Assembly (NCBI GenBank): GCA_003427395.1
Contig: BFEA01000392.1
Location: 98,808-132,985 of the forward strand
Length of the DNA stretch: 34,178 nucleotides
From: Chara braunii
Lineage: Eukaryota; Streptophyta; Charophyceae; Charales; Characeae
Direction: 5' to 3'
Shown here: piece after piece, positions 1-10,071 of the stretch
Position numbering within the stretch: position 1 is the stretch's first letter
How the letters are laid out: each line of letters starts with the position of its first letter
Made by a program: the position numbers and the translations under genes
Notes under the pieces: model-generated
What the model was told of the DNA's origin: nothing
Databases searched by the model: none
What the model saw: only the letters and a program-made list of their open reading frames with translations

Positions 1-768
1 CTGGCTATTGTTGCCTGTGCACGTGGCCATCTCTACTGCCATGTGGCAGCTTGTGGTGGAACTGAAGACCCCCTGCTTAGGGGGCTGCTATACAGTGGTG
101 AGGGTCTGCTAGACCCTAGATCTGCAGATCTGCTACTGGGGGTTGATCAAGATCTCAGCCCCCTCTCTCCTCCAGCTGGCTTGCTGCAGCGAAGGCCAAA
201 ACCCTCCTGGTCTTGGTGTGCCTTGTGCCTTGTGCCCTTGGAGACACCAAGGGCCAGGTATCACTTCTCTCTCTCCCCTCCCTCTACTAACCCACCCTCC
301 ATATCTCTCTCTCTCTCTCTCTTGTTACTCATACCCCTCTCCCCACCCCACCTTTTCTCCCACCACCCATTCTTTTACTCTCTTTTCTTTATTTATTTCT
401 TTTCCTTCCTCCTTTTCTCTTTGCTTCTTGATCCATGTCCACCTTTCCCCATCCCTCCTCTTTCCCCAACTACCACCACATCATCCCCCCACCTTCCACT
501 TCCATCTTTTTCTCTCTCCTACCTATTTCTCTCCTTTCTCCTTCACTTTTTCATTCCCCTTCCCCCCTACTTCGAATTTTTTTTCTGTTTTTCTTCAACT
601 ATCTTTCTTTTGATTTATCTTTTCTCTTTTTTCCAAAAATTCGAATTATCTTCTTCCCCACCTTCTTTTCTCATTTTCTGATTTATTTTATTTATTTTTT
701 CTATTTGTTCTGAAAATTTGATTTTCCTTACGGCAACCCTAAATCTGATTAGGTGTTAGTTTTCTTGC
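1..768. other. Pyrimidine-rich non-coding leader
   Basis: No convincing gene is seen here. From about 260 onward the plus strand is almost entirely C and T, with a CT microsatellite near 302-322 and many TTTC and CCCTC runs. The long open frames across it are low-complexity Ser/Pro/Leu/Phe strings, as expected from a pyrimidine tract, so I do not call them. An AGATCTGCAGATCT palindrome lies near 118-131. The stretch lies upstream of the gag of element 1 and may belong to its LTR or leader, but I could not match it to any sequence downstream of pol, so LTR status is unproven. Confidence 0.6.
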
Positions 769-1096
769 TTTCGGCACACGTTTTGACTCCGTGGGGGTAA
801 CGAAGTGCTGCCGAAATTTTCTGATTTTCTCTTACTTAGTCTCTTTCGGCACACTTCGACCCCATGGGGGGAACGAAATGCTGCCAAAAATTTTGAAAAA
901 TCAGATACTCCATTTCTCTCCACCTCCTCATCCACTTATTTACTTATTTATTTATTTATCTATTTATTTATTATTTTTTTATTTATTTTTTGAAAATTTT
1001 TATTTGCGGCAGTTTGAAACTTAGTGTGCTTAACTAGATCTCTCCTTCCCTTTGGCACATTCTTGACCCCATGGGGGGTAGGGAAATGCTGCCGAA
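769..1096. repeat. Three dyad-symmetric TTTCGGCA...TGCCGAAA repeats
   Basis: Three copies lie at 769-816, 844-889 and 1051-1096. Each opens with TTTCGGCA (TTTGGCA in the third) and closes with TGCCGAAA (TGCCAAAA in the second), giving a 7-8 bp stem. In the second and third copies a second palindrome, CCCCATGGGG, sits inside the loop; the first has a diverged form of it. AT-rich DNA separates the copies. They lie in the leader of element 1 and could be protein-binding sites or RNA stem-loops; their role is unknown. Confidence 0.75.
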
Positions 1097-1268
1097 AATT
1101 TCAAAAAATAAATCTTGTTTTTTCGTTTCACATTTTGTTTACTTCTTCCCTTAATTTTTTTTTATTTTTTATTTTTTTTTTTCTATTTAAATCTCGCTGT
1201 TTATTTATTTTTCTTCCGCCTTCCCCCCCTATGCTTGCTATTTTATTTTCTTGATTAGGTCACCGGTA

Positions 1269-1334
1269 CCCTACCCTAACCACTTAAACTTCGGTTAGGG
1301 TTTTCTTAGGGGTTTTCTAGGGTTTAGGGTTCTT
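1269..1334. repeat. Degenerate telomere-like (TTTAGGG) motifs
   Basis: Within about 65 bases there are CCCTACCCTAACC, GGTTAGGGTTTT and CTAGGGTTTAGGGTTC. On the minus strand this gives AACCCTAAACCCTAG, which contains the plant telo-box AAACCCTA. It is too short and degenerate to be a telomere. It may be a promoter-type telo-box or chance in a pyrimidine/purine-skewed leader. Confidence 0.5.
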
Positions 1335-1720
1335 CTTCAACCCCCCCCCCTTACTTCCCCCTTCCTATTCGGGCACCCTGGACCCGAACCACCCCTCCCC
1401 CTTTGACGGCGCCCGTGCTAGCCTTGCTAGCGCCGTCCTCCGCTTTCTACCGCGGACTTCCCCATACGCCCTCCGCTCACGCGGACCTCTCTTGGCCCCC
1501 TCCAGTCCGGCCCATCACCTCCCCATGGCCGAGGGTGTGTCACATGCTGCCGACGCGGCGACGACCACGACACACGGCTCCACACCCGTGCCGACGGACC
1601 AGGGCCACTAGCCCCAGGGGGGATCTGCACACCCTCCTCACCTCCCTCCTTGCGCCCATCCAAGCACAACTCGCGACCCTCGCGCCCTTATAGGCGCAGG
1701 TGGCGACCCTTGCCGCCGGC

Positions 1721-3868
1721 ATGCGGCAACTCCAGGACGCTGGTCGTCCTTCCTCTCCTCACCCTCTCTCTTCTCCTGGCTCCCAGTCCGGGTCCCCCGT
1801 TCTCCGACAAAGTGGCCACGGCGGAGCTTCCTCCTCTGTCGTGCCCGACCCGGCCATCTTGGTGACTGTCCACGCCCCTAGCTCGACGGCCGCCACGAGT
1901 CAGGTCCTCCCTCAGTCTACGGGCGCACCCGCCGAGATCCCGGTCACTACGGCCACGGTAGCACAACCCGCTACCATGGTAGCAGCTTTTCCGGGTGCCC
2001 TACTTCTCCCTCCCCTTCGCACGCCCGCAGCGCCACATGACTATCCCCCCCTGGGATGCCCCGCGCCGCTTGTGCGTCCACTTCCTCCACTCTTCCTCCT
2101 GCCACCCCTCGCTCAACCTATGTTCAAGGTCTCGAGGACGAGATTGCCCAGCTCCGGGACGACCTCGCCCTCTCACGCCTTCAGGCTCCCCCACCCTCAC
2201 AGGCCCGCCCAGATGCCGGTTAACACGGCCACGATACCACAACCCGCTACCATGGTCGCAGCTTTTCCGGGTGCCCCACTTCTCCCTCCCCTTCGCACGC
2301 CCGCAGCGCCACCTGGCTCTCCCCCCCCTGGGATGCCCCGCGCCGCTTGTGCGTCCACTTCCTCCACTCTTCCTCCTGCCACTCCTCGCTCGACCTGCGT
2401 TCGAGGTCTCGAGGACGAGATTGCCCAGCTCCGGGCCGACCTCGCCACCTCACGCCTTCAGCCTCCCCCACCCTCACAGGTGGCCGCGCCTTCCGACGCA
2501 CCCCCTTCTTCCTCTACTCTTCCTCCCATGCAGGCTCGCTTCCCTCGCCCTGCACCCTACCCATCCCCATCCTACCTCCTCCCTATTCCCTCGGTTGCTG
2601 TGACCTCTTTTACCGCTGCTCCCGTGCAGCCTGCCGCTGTTCCCCCCGCCGCTCCACCATACGGCCCGGGCGTACAGTCAGTTGCGCCCCCTCCTCTAGG
2701 ACCTGCGCCGACTTATTCAGCCGTAGCGCATGCCCCTGCTTCCCGTTCTCCTCGCCGCCAAAACAGTGGCCCACCACTCGTCCGCTTGACGGACATTGCC
2801 TTGTATGACGGTACAGGCATACGCATATCTCAGTGGCTACAAGCTGCCACCCGCACGCTCCTGCTCATGGGTGCCGCACCCGACACGTGGGTGGCTCACC
2901 TCTCCACGCGCCTAGGTGGCGGTCCTTCCGATGCCTGGGAGGATTTCTACGCTTACTCCGTTCGTGAGGGTCGGACTCCGACCTTCATGGATTCCCAGGC
3001 ATTCCTCGAGGATCGCTTCGGAGCCCGATATGATATGACTGACGCCTTCGAGCGTGTCGTCACTACACGCTGGTCCGGCTCTGGTGACGCTGCCGGCCTG
3101 GATCGCCACATCCAGGTCTTTCAGGACGCCCGCCTCATTTGTGACATGGCGTTCCTCCCCGAGGCGGCCCTTATCTATCGTTTCTTGGCCAGCCTTCCGC
3201 TCGAGTACCGCTCTGAGCTATGGCGGTACGAGTTCACATCGGCCCCGCAGGCTTACGAGGCCGCCAGGGACCATCAGCGGATGCGGGCCCGTCTTCACCC
3301 CACCTCCTCCTCCCAGCCCCAGCGTACTGGTTACGCCGCGTCCTCCTCTCACGGCACTTCCCAGCACCGTTCCCCTTTCCCCGGTCGCCCCCGCCGTTCC
3401 GCGCAGCAGGGCCGTCACTTCTCGCGCCGCTTCAGCGCGCTCGAGTATGGTGAGCAGGACGCTGGTGCCTCGTTGTCGCCAGAGGGTGACCATAGCGATG
3501 ACCTCGACCTCGGCGAGGCCGTCCACCACCACCTGGAGGACTCTACTCTTCCTATGGCCGAGCGCCTCCAGCTCATCCTCTCCGCCCTCTCCCGGGCACG
3601 CAGCCGCCCCGGTCACGCTGGCTCGTCGCCCCCCGAGGTCCCACAGCAGGACCTCCCTCAAGGCTTTGTCCCTCCTCGCGGTGTCCTTTCCGCTGAGGAG
3701 CGCGCGACTATTTTGGGTCGGCGTGGGTGTTTGCGCTGCCGCTTGGACGGTCATACCTCCTCGCGGTGCCCTTACACTATCGCCCTCGAACGCCACTACG
3801 CTGACCTTTCCCGCCAGCGTCGTGCTCAGTCCCTCCCCGGCGCCTCTCATCCCCGCGGCGCCTCCTAG
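1721..3868 (+). CDS. gag: Gag polyprotein of element 1
   Basis: This is the structural protein that would form the retrotransposon particle and bind its RNA. The long frame is open from about 1694; 1721 is its first ATG. A Pro/Ser/Ala-rich N-terminal half includes a 276-bp duplication and a coiled-coil-like LEDEIAQLRADLATSRLQ. A Ty3-type capsid region follows (about 2780-3300, with FLEDRFG and YRFLASLP). An Arg/Ser-rich stretch leads to a CCHC zinc knuckle, CLRCRLDGHTSSRCP, near 3729. The true N-terminus is probably earlier. An ATG in good context at 1525 (MAEGVSHAADAA) is in frame 1 and seems to run into this frame near the G-run at 1615. In-frame codons upstream of the TAG at 1691-1693 continue the same heptad pattern (QLATLAPL, then AQVATLAAG), so that stop looks like decay. 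Confidence 0.82.
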   Translation: MRQLQDAGRPSSPHPLSSPGSQSGSPVLRQSGHGGASSSVVPDPAILVTVHAPSSTAATSQVLPQSTGAPAEIPVTTATVAQPATMVAAFPGALLLPPLRTPAAPHDYPPLGCPAPLVRPLPPLFLLPPLAQPMFKVSRTRLPSSGTTSPSHAFRLPHPHRPAQMPVNTATIPQPATMVAAFPGAPLLPPLRTPAAPPGSPPPGMPRAACASTSSTLPPATPRSTCVRGLEDEIAQLRADLATSRLQPPPPSQVAAPSDAPPSSSTLPPMQARFPRPAPYPSPSYLLPIPSVAVTSFTAAPVQPAAVPPAAPPYGPGVQSVAPPPLGPAPTYSAVAHAPASRSPRRQNSGPPLVRLTDIALYDGTGIRISQWLQAATRTLLLMGAAPDTWVAHLSTRLGGGPSDAWEDFYAYSVREGRTPTFMDSQAFLEDRFGARYDMTDAFERVVTTRWSGSGDAAGLDRHIQVFQDARLICDMAFLPEAALIYRFLASLPLEYRSELWRYEFTSAPQAYEAARDHQRMRARLHPTSSSQPQRTGYAASSSHGTSQHRSPFPGRPRRSAQQGRHFSRRFSALEYGEQDAGASLSPEGDHSDDLDLGEAVHHHLEDSTLPMAERLQLILSALSRARSRPGHAGSSPPEVPQQDLPQGFVPPRGVLSAEERATILGRRGCLRCRLDGHTSSRCPYTIALERHYADLSRQRRAQSLPGASHPRGAS
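1937..2488 (+). repeat. 276-bp tandem duplication inside gag
   Basis: Units 1937-2212 and 2213-2488 are clearly alike; both carry CAACCCGCTACCATGGT and the CTTCTCCCTCCCCTTCGC run. The period of 276 is a multiple of three, so the units start in the same frame. Inside unit 1 the C-run at about 2045 has seven C where unit 2 has eight. Most of unit 1 is therefore read in a shifted frame, and its copy of the LEDEIAQLR coiled coil is lost from the protein. Confidence 0.8.
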
Positions 3869-4275
3869 CCACGGTGCAGCGTTCACCTGCGCCCTCCTCA
3901 GTAGTGGGTTTCCCGACATCTGCGTCGCGGTTCGCCCCTCTCGCTACTGGAGCTGAGGTATCGCAGGACTCGACAGACTGTACTCAGCCCTCTGTCGCAG
4001 TACCGTCTGCGCCTCCGCAGACCACCGTCTCCCCTCCTTCCCCGCCGCGACTACCGACGCGTCGAGCCATTCGCTCAGCCCGTTGCAGCGAGCAGTTTGC
4101 GACTCGCGAGGATGTTGTGTCCTCTCTTCTGGACTTGAGCATGCTCCAGGCTCGTCAGGAGTGACTCACCCTCCATGTCGCTGCACTGCGTCGCCTCCTC
4201 ACCATCCTCTCTGACCCTGATCGCACCCTCCCGATCATCCCCATACGACTTGGGACCTCCACGAGGGTGTACTGA

Positions 4276-5811
4276 GCGCTGTGGGATTCCGGTTCTCAGG
4301 GCGACTTCATTCATCCACGTGTGGTGAAGGAAGCACGCTTACCCACGATAGGGTCTCTGGCTCCCATCTCTGTCACCCTAGGGGATGACAAGACCCAGCG
4401 CTTCTTCGATCAGACGGTCACCGACCTCCCTTTCTTCCTTACTCTCGAGCCGACTGATCGTCCCCCGGCGTCTCATCGCCACCACTCCTCTGCACATTTC
4501 GATGTGATGGAGACGGGGTACGACTTCATTCTCGGCACTCCGTGGTCTCGTCGGTTCCGCAGCACCGAGGCCGATAGGGCGACCAACACTCTCGTTCTCA
4601 AAACGAAGTGTGGACAGACGTATCGCGTACCTTTCATAGGTACCACTGCGACACCACGCCCCGATCCTCCTCCCCCAGAGCCCTCCGTGCCCACACCATC
4701 TCCTTCTATCACCGTCACCTCGCCTCGGCAGTTCGCCCACTTCATTCGACAGGGCGACGTCACCGTCTTTATGGTGAACGTGACGGATCTCTTACACTAT
4801 GATCCACCCTGTCCCGACGCCGAGCTCATCCCTCTGGAGCCTGATCCTCCTTCCATCTCCATGGCTCCCATCTCTACTTCCCACCCTCCGCCGTCTGTCG
4901 TGTCCACCCCGCCGTCGCGCGCTGACGTCGACGCTGAGAAACTCGCACGATATACGACCGACCTGGAGCCTGAAGTTCGTGACCTCATTCGAGAGTACCA
5001 CGACGTTTTCCCATCGTCGTTCTCGTACGCTGGCATCCCACCGATGTGCGACGTCGAGCACTTCATTGAGCTTGTGCCTGACTATCATGTTCACCATAAG
5101 ACACCCTACAAACTCTCGATCCCCGAGGCCACCGAACTCAAGCGTCGGCTTGAGGAACTCCTGAGACTGGGTTTCATTAAACCCAGCAACTCCCCGTGGG
5201 GTGCACCCGTCCTCTTTGCTCGCAAAGCGGATGAAACTCTCTGTCTCTGCATCGACTATCGCGGTCTCAACCGCTACACGGTTAAGAACAGCTACCCCAT
5301 GCCTCGTTCCGATGAGTTGTTCGACTGTCTAGCCGGCAACCGCTTCTTTACGAAGATTGATCTTCGTAGCGGTTACCATCAGATCCGCGTCGCTGCAACC
5401 GACCAGCCGAAGAGAGCGTTCCGATCACGCTTCGGCCACTACGAGTTCACGGTGATGCCATTCGGCCTCACCAACACACCCGCTACCTTTCAGAGGGCGA
5501 TGAACGACATCTTCAGGGACATCCTGGAGCAGTACGTTCTCGTCTACCTCGACGGTATCCTGGTCTACAGTCGTACCCTTGAGGAGCACCTCAGACACCT
5601 CCGCGACGTCCTTGACCGCTTGCGCAGATATGGCTTCTATGCCAAGCTGAGCAAGTGCCGATTTGCCCAGCACAAAGTGGATTTCTTAGGACACTACGTG
5701 TCTGACCAGGGTCTCCACATGGACGACGCGAAGATCACTGCTATTGCGGAGTGGCCCGCTCCCACATCCGCCAAGCAGCTTCGCAGCTTCCTAGGCCTGA
5801 CCAGCTACTAG
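4276..5811 (+). pseudogene. pol: Protease and reverse transcriptase of element 1
   Basis: The frame opens after a TGA at 4273-4275 with the aspartic protease active site WDSGSQGDFIHP (Asp codon 4285-4287). The second protease signature YDFILGTPW is at about 4519. The RT follows with SNSPWGAPVLF, CIDYRGLN, YPMPR, FTKIDLRSGYHQI, MPFGLTNTPATFQRAMN and a connection domain ending SFLGLTSY. The catalytic YxDD box reads YLDG: the second aspartate codon (5554-5556) is GGT, which should abolish polymerisation. A TAG at 5809-5811 falls where related proteins continue with Tyr-Arg-Arg, and the next codons are changed too. The spacer 3869-4275 is open in the same frame except for stops at 4162 and 4273; it probably holds the former gag-protease linker. 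Confidence 0.88.
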
Positions 5812-6735
5812 TGTAATTCCATCCAGGGATACGCTAGGTATTCCTACGTCCTTACCTCCACCCTCCTCCAGAAGAACCCACCCTGGGCTTGGACACCCCT
5901 CCACGAGGACGCCTTTCGCGCCCTCAAGAAGGCGGTGACATGCGCACCGGTTCTTCACCTTCCCAATTTTGANCGCCCTTTTATCCTTACCACTGATGCG
6001 TCAGACTTTGTTGTAGGAGCAGTGCTTTCTCAGGTCTTCCCCTCCTCTCCTAATTCCTCTCATCCTCGTATCCCTCGCTTTCCACCACCTACCCCTACCA
6101 CTGCTTCCCGACTGACGCCTACTCGTCCAGCTACTGACGAGCCTTCTATTGACTATTCTTTTACCATCGTCGAGGACGGCACTGTCGAGTCTCGCTCAGG
6201 TGATTGTCTGATAGCCTTCTACTCCCGTCAGCTCTTGCCTGCCGAGATAAACTACACCACTAATGAACATGAGGTTCTCGCAGTAATTTATGCCGCTCGA
6301 TACTGGCGTCACTACCTGCACGGGGCACCATTCACGGTGCGCACGGACAACTCTATTGTCCAGGCTTTTCTGACAAAACCGAAGCTCACTCCTCGACAGG
6401 CTCGCTGGTGGCGCGACATATCCGAGTTTAGTTTCACCACTAAGCACATCAAGGGTGAGACTAATCGGGTCGCAGATGCCTTATCCCGGCGCCCTGACCA
6501 CGACCAGGAGCAGATCCAGCTCTCTTCCATCTCGGTCACCACCGTCCACCACTCGGTGATCGACGAGTTTTGCACGCAGTACCGCCACTGTCCCGACTAT
6601 CGCGACATCCACGCGACCCTTCGGAGTGGCAAGACCGTCCCGAACTACTTTCTCGGGTTTCTCGGACAACGGTCTTGTCTACTGGCACGGTTCACAGGGC
6701 ACCAGAGAGCCCCGTATTTGCGTTCCCTCCACTAG
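5812..6735 (+). pseudogene. pol: RNase H and tether region of element 1 pol
   Basis: This continues the RT frame after the stop at 5809. It begins with the end of the connection domain (WTPLHEDAFRALKKAV), then RNase H: LTTDASDFVVGAVLSQ with the first catalytic Asp, NEHEVLAVIYAARYWRHYL with the Glu, and VRTDNSIVQAF with another Asp. It ends with GETNRVADALSRR, which usually marks the end of Ty3/Gypsy RNase H. A Ser/Pro/Thr-rich insert of about 50 residues sits between the first Asp motif and the Glu helix. Base 5973 is N, so one residue is unknown. The reading frame is lost near 6640-6680, where the integrase continues in another frame. Confidence 0.85.
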
Positions 6736-7930
6736 ACAGCTACGTGTCCGAGCAGTAGCAGAGTTCCATGACCAGGCAGCCGTCAGTCATATGGGCTTCC
6801 ACAAGACGTTGGCTCGTATGAGCCGCCTGTACGTCTGGCCGAAGCGCAAGGACTTTGTGAAGGACTACGTCGCAGAGTGTCCCACCTGTCAGGAGGTGAA
6901 CAGTGCGAACCACCTGCCTTATGGTTTGCTCCAGCCTCTTCCTATCCCTGAGGGTCGTTGGCAGTCCATCTCAATGGACTTTATCGGTCTTCTTCGTCCT
7001 CCGACCCCCCGCGGTTATGATGCTATCCTGGTCGTCGTCGACCGCTTCACGAAGCGTGCACACTTTGTTCCGTGCCGTTATGCCATCAGTGCACGTGAGG
7101 TCACCGACATCGTGTTTGAACGAGTCGTGCGTGACCACGGCTTACCTCTGAGCATCATATCTGACCGTGACCCGCGCTTTACCAGCCGATTCTGGCGACG
7201 GTTCCACGAGGAGTACGGCACCCAGCTCCGCTTCTCCTCGTCTTACCATCCTCAGACTGATGGTCAAACCGAGATCACGAACAGGACTCTCGGAGATATA
7301 CTCCAAAAGATTGTTCGTGACGACCAGCAGTGGGACCTCCATCTTGCCCACGCGGAGATAGCCTACAACCACGCCGGCTCGCTAGCCACGGGGATGTCGC
7401 CTTACTATTGCGACCTCGGCTATCACCCTCGTGTTCCCGCGGACTTCCTCCGACCGTCACATTTGCACCTCGACACGAGTTGTCCCGTGCTGGATGATTG
7501 GGTTGCACACATGACGTTGATCCTGAAGACCGCACATGAGCATATAACCGCTTCCCAAACTCGCATGGCACCACGTGCAAACCGATCGAGGATGGATCAT
7601 CCATTGAAAGTCGGTGATTATGTGCTTATCGACGCCCGCCACTTACAGCTCGAAGCGGACACGCTTCGCAAGTTTCGGCGTCGCTTCTTTGACCCATGCC
7701 GCATCCTCCAGGCCGTCGGTTCTGATACGGCATCTAGCCCGGTCAGCTTCCGTGTGAAGTTGCCGGACTACCTACGCCAGGCTCGTGTGCACGATGTCTA
7801 CCACGTTTCGTTTCTGCGTCCTTACCACAGACCATCTGAGCGTTTCACTGGACGATCATACGAGCGCCCTCCACCCATCATGGTGGACGGCCACGAGAAG
7901 TTCCTCGTTTCAGACATCATTGGTCGCTGA
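6626..7930 (+). pseudogene. pol: Integrase of element 1
   Basis: This enzyme would insert the cDNA into the host genome. The N-terminal zinc-binding HHCC domain is visible as FHDQAAVSHMGFHKT followed by CPTC. The catalytic core has all three acidic residues in their usual settings: SMDFIGLL, IISDRDPRF and HPQTDGQTEITNRTL. A C-terminal GPY/F-type region follows (LKVGDYVLID; FRVKLPDYLRQARVHDVYH). It runs straight into the chromodomain, but a TGA at 7928-7930 cuts it just after VSDIIGR. The sequence of this part is better kept than gag-protease, apart from that stop and the upstream frameshift. Confidence 0.88.
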
Positions 7931-8236
7931 GTCACCCACGACAACCCTCCCCACGTCGAGTATCTCGTACGTTGGAAGGGTTACCCTGATGAGGAGGCTA
8001 CCTGGGAGCCCCTCAAGCACTTGCAACACGCTCGCATATTGGTGCGTGCCTATGACCGTGCTCATCGTGCTGGGTTCACTGCTCCTCCTCAACCCACTGA
8101 CCCTTCTCCTTCTCCCCCGGTTGAGGAGACCGCTGAAGTCGAGCCTGCTCCATCTGAGGCAGACCTCCAGCAGCAGCCGGATGCTTCTGAGCGTCCACAG
8201 CGCACTCGTCGTCGTCCTGCTCGATACGACGATTGA
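7931..8236 (+). pseudogene. Chromodomain and C-terminal tail of element 1 integrase
   Basis: In frame with the integrase, after the TGA at 7928. The chromodomain core reads EYLVRWKGYPDEEATWEP followed by an alpha-helical LKHLQHARILVRAYD; its first strand (KFLVSDIIGR) lies before the stop. Chromodomains of chromoviruses bind histone marks and steer integration into heterochromatin. A Pro/Ser/Glu-rich tail ends in an Arg-rich RRRPARYDD. The stop separates this domain from integrase, so it would not be made as part of the enzyme. Confidence 0.85.
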
Positions 8237-9687
8237 CTNTGACTTACCTTCCCACGTCTTTGACTTCTCAGTACTCCATCCACTCCAGTTTTGCTACTTC
8301 AACTCGTCGACGTTGCGGCTCTTCCTCGACGACATTTCGGACTTCTCATCGTGGAAGTCATCGACAGCTTCATGGACTTCGTCGCGACCAACTCTGCCTA
8401 CTTCAGACGTCATCACTCTCTTACCACTTTACCCTGTACAGTACCCTTGTTGTGTCGCATGATGGTCTCCCTTTAGCCGGGTCCCTCTAAGTTGGGCTCT
8501 CCCTTGGTATACGCATAGGCATCGGGACCGTAGCGTTGCCCTGGCTTCCCATCTTACGGATCTAGCTCCGACTTCCCTCACTTTAGGAGTCATTTGCATG
8601 ATTCATTTAACCATCACCTTTCTACCCTCTGCCGGCCCTCACGCCCTAGTTAGGCAGCCCCGCATGCTTCATCTAGGTGCGCCCAGTATATCAGGCTCCC
8701 TTGTTCCCTTGCATGGTCGACCCTCCATAGCGGTCACCCCTTAGTCGAGCTTTACCCGCCCTGATGGTCTATTTGTTAGGGTCATTGGTTCTGTTTGCTC
8801 CCAGTTCCCTACCCTCATTGAGCCTGATGACATGTGTCTCCCTGTTATCTATGTGTGGATGCCCTTAGGAGTTTTCGACCCCTAGGCTGCATTCGCCACC
8901 CTCAGAGACCATCCCACCCTTTGGTTTGCGACACACTCCTCCTGTGACATATGGTTGACTTGTTGTTGCTTGTTGCTCTCAGACTGAGGCTACTGCCTCT
9001 GACATTTCTAGGATTTAGCTGTTCTGCTTTTGCTGTTCTTAGGACTTATACACTAGTCAGTTGTTCCCAGACTGAGGCTACTGCCTCCAACATTCTAGGA
9101 TCTATTTGTCACTACTTTCTGCTTCCCTAGGACATGTATGCTAGTTAGCTGCTTCTGCTTTCCTAGGACGTGTATGCTAGTTAGTTGCTTCTGCTTTTAC
9201 TTAGGCTGTTAGCTGTGACATTGTTGTTTTGTGACATTTTATATCCTAGGTTGCATCGCATGGACTCAGCATGAAGCTTGCTCCGCATCCTAGACTACTC
9301 AGGTTTTCTTTTCTTTGGTAGAGTTCCCCTTCTTGGCGGAAGCGTGCTTGTATCTAGGCGATCCATCACAGGCCGAGGATCGTGTAGCGGACCTCTGGTG
9401 GGCCTGTGAGACAAGCCCCTTGGCCTGTTCTCACAGGCCTGTGTTTTATTCGGGGCAGTCCAGTCCAGGCCAGTACCCCTATTGGTACCAGCCAGTCCAG
9501 TCCAGTCCCGTCAGTCCGCTGGGGTATACCCCAGCAGTTGTCTGTTTTCGTGATCATTCTACAGTTGCACGATTTTGGAGTACGTGCGCTGGAGTCTTGC
9601 ATGGGAGCTGCGCTGTGCTGTCTCGCTCCTCCCTCATCCTCCATCTCCGTCATCATCCCTAGCGGAGCACCACACCTGGTGGGTCCG
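8237..9687 (+). other. Non-coding tail of element 1 and flank
   Basis: There is no supported gene. The stretch follows the end of pol and may contain a 3' untranslated region and a decayed LTR, but no purine tract or match to the left side was found. Base 8239 is N. Short tandem repeats occupy 8978-9193. Around 9463-9515 the words CAGTCCAG and CCAGTCCAG recur several times. Confidence 0.5.
8978..9193. repeat. Short imperfect tandem repeats
   Basis: A unit with AGACTGAGGCTACTGCCTC followed by a CTAGGA box occurs at 8978-9012 and 9066-9100. A 36-bp unit is directly repeated at 9122-9157 and 9158-9193 with three mismatches. Their common theme is CCTAGGA followed by TATGCTAGTTAG. No function is apparent. 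Confidence 0.75.
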
Positions 9688-10071
9688 CTACAATCTATCC
9701 ATCCATCTATCAGGGGCTGCATTGAAATCTTCGGCCATGATCACTGGGATCCCATTGGGGATCTGTGTGCGGATAGCCTCAAAGAATCTGATATTGTCCT
9801 GCCCCTCATTTGGACCATAGATATTGATAAGACATAGCACTTCCAATTCCAGCATAATTAATGCAGACAGCCACCTTCCTTGTTCCTGATGAGCTTCCCA
9901 GTGCTCAATCTCCGCCCTGGAATCTGGAGGGGTCCAGATGGCCACCCCTGAGTTGGAAATGAGGACTGCGCTACGATACAAAGGGCGCTCCCATATCAGA
10001 ACAATCCCTGCAACGCAAGTCACTACAGGGACAGAGAGCAGACTAGCACGTATTGCCGGGGCACAACACAA
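9688..10071 (-). pseudogene. LINE (L1-like) endonuclease fragment
   Basis: The translation shows an AP-endonuclease/exonuclease-phosphatase type domain as found at the start of plant L1-like ORF2: [11 protein letters not shown], then LCLINIYGPNEGQDNIRFF, then PVIMAEDFNAAPDRWMD. The INIYGP and DFN motifs are typical of these target-nicking enzymes. The N-terminal catalytic residues are missing and the frame stops right after DRWMDRL. No reverse transcriptase follows, so this is a truncated relic. A LINE 3' end on the same strand lies about 12 kb away and need not be the same copy. Confidence 0.78.

Larger units (their letters stand above)
1525..8236 (+). mobile_element. Element 1: Ty3/Gypsy chromovirus, decayed
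   Basis: The order gag - protease - RT - RNase H - integrase - chromodomain on one strand defines a Ty3/Gypsy chromovirus. The internal region is covered by gag in frame 2, pol up to RNase H in frame 1, and integrase plus chromodomain in frame 2. Interruptions are a gag stop at 1691, stops at 4162 and 4273, a stop at 5809, a frameshift near 6640-6680 and a stop at 7928. The RT active site is also altered. I found no pair of LTRs: sequences on either side of the coding block do not match by eye, so the ends are unresolved. Confidence 0.88.

Noticed and set aside
43-713. Long open frames in the pyrimidine-rich leader
   Set aside because: Low-complexity Ser/Pro/Leu/Phe translations in all three frames of a CT-rich tract; no domain.
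1269-1334. Chromosome end (telomere)
   Set aside because: Only a few degenerate TTTAGGG-like words, with unique sequence on both sides.
1-9300. A pair of LTRs around element 1
   Set aside because: I compared the left leader with the sequence after pol and found no extended match; the ends are therefore left open.
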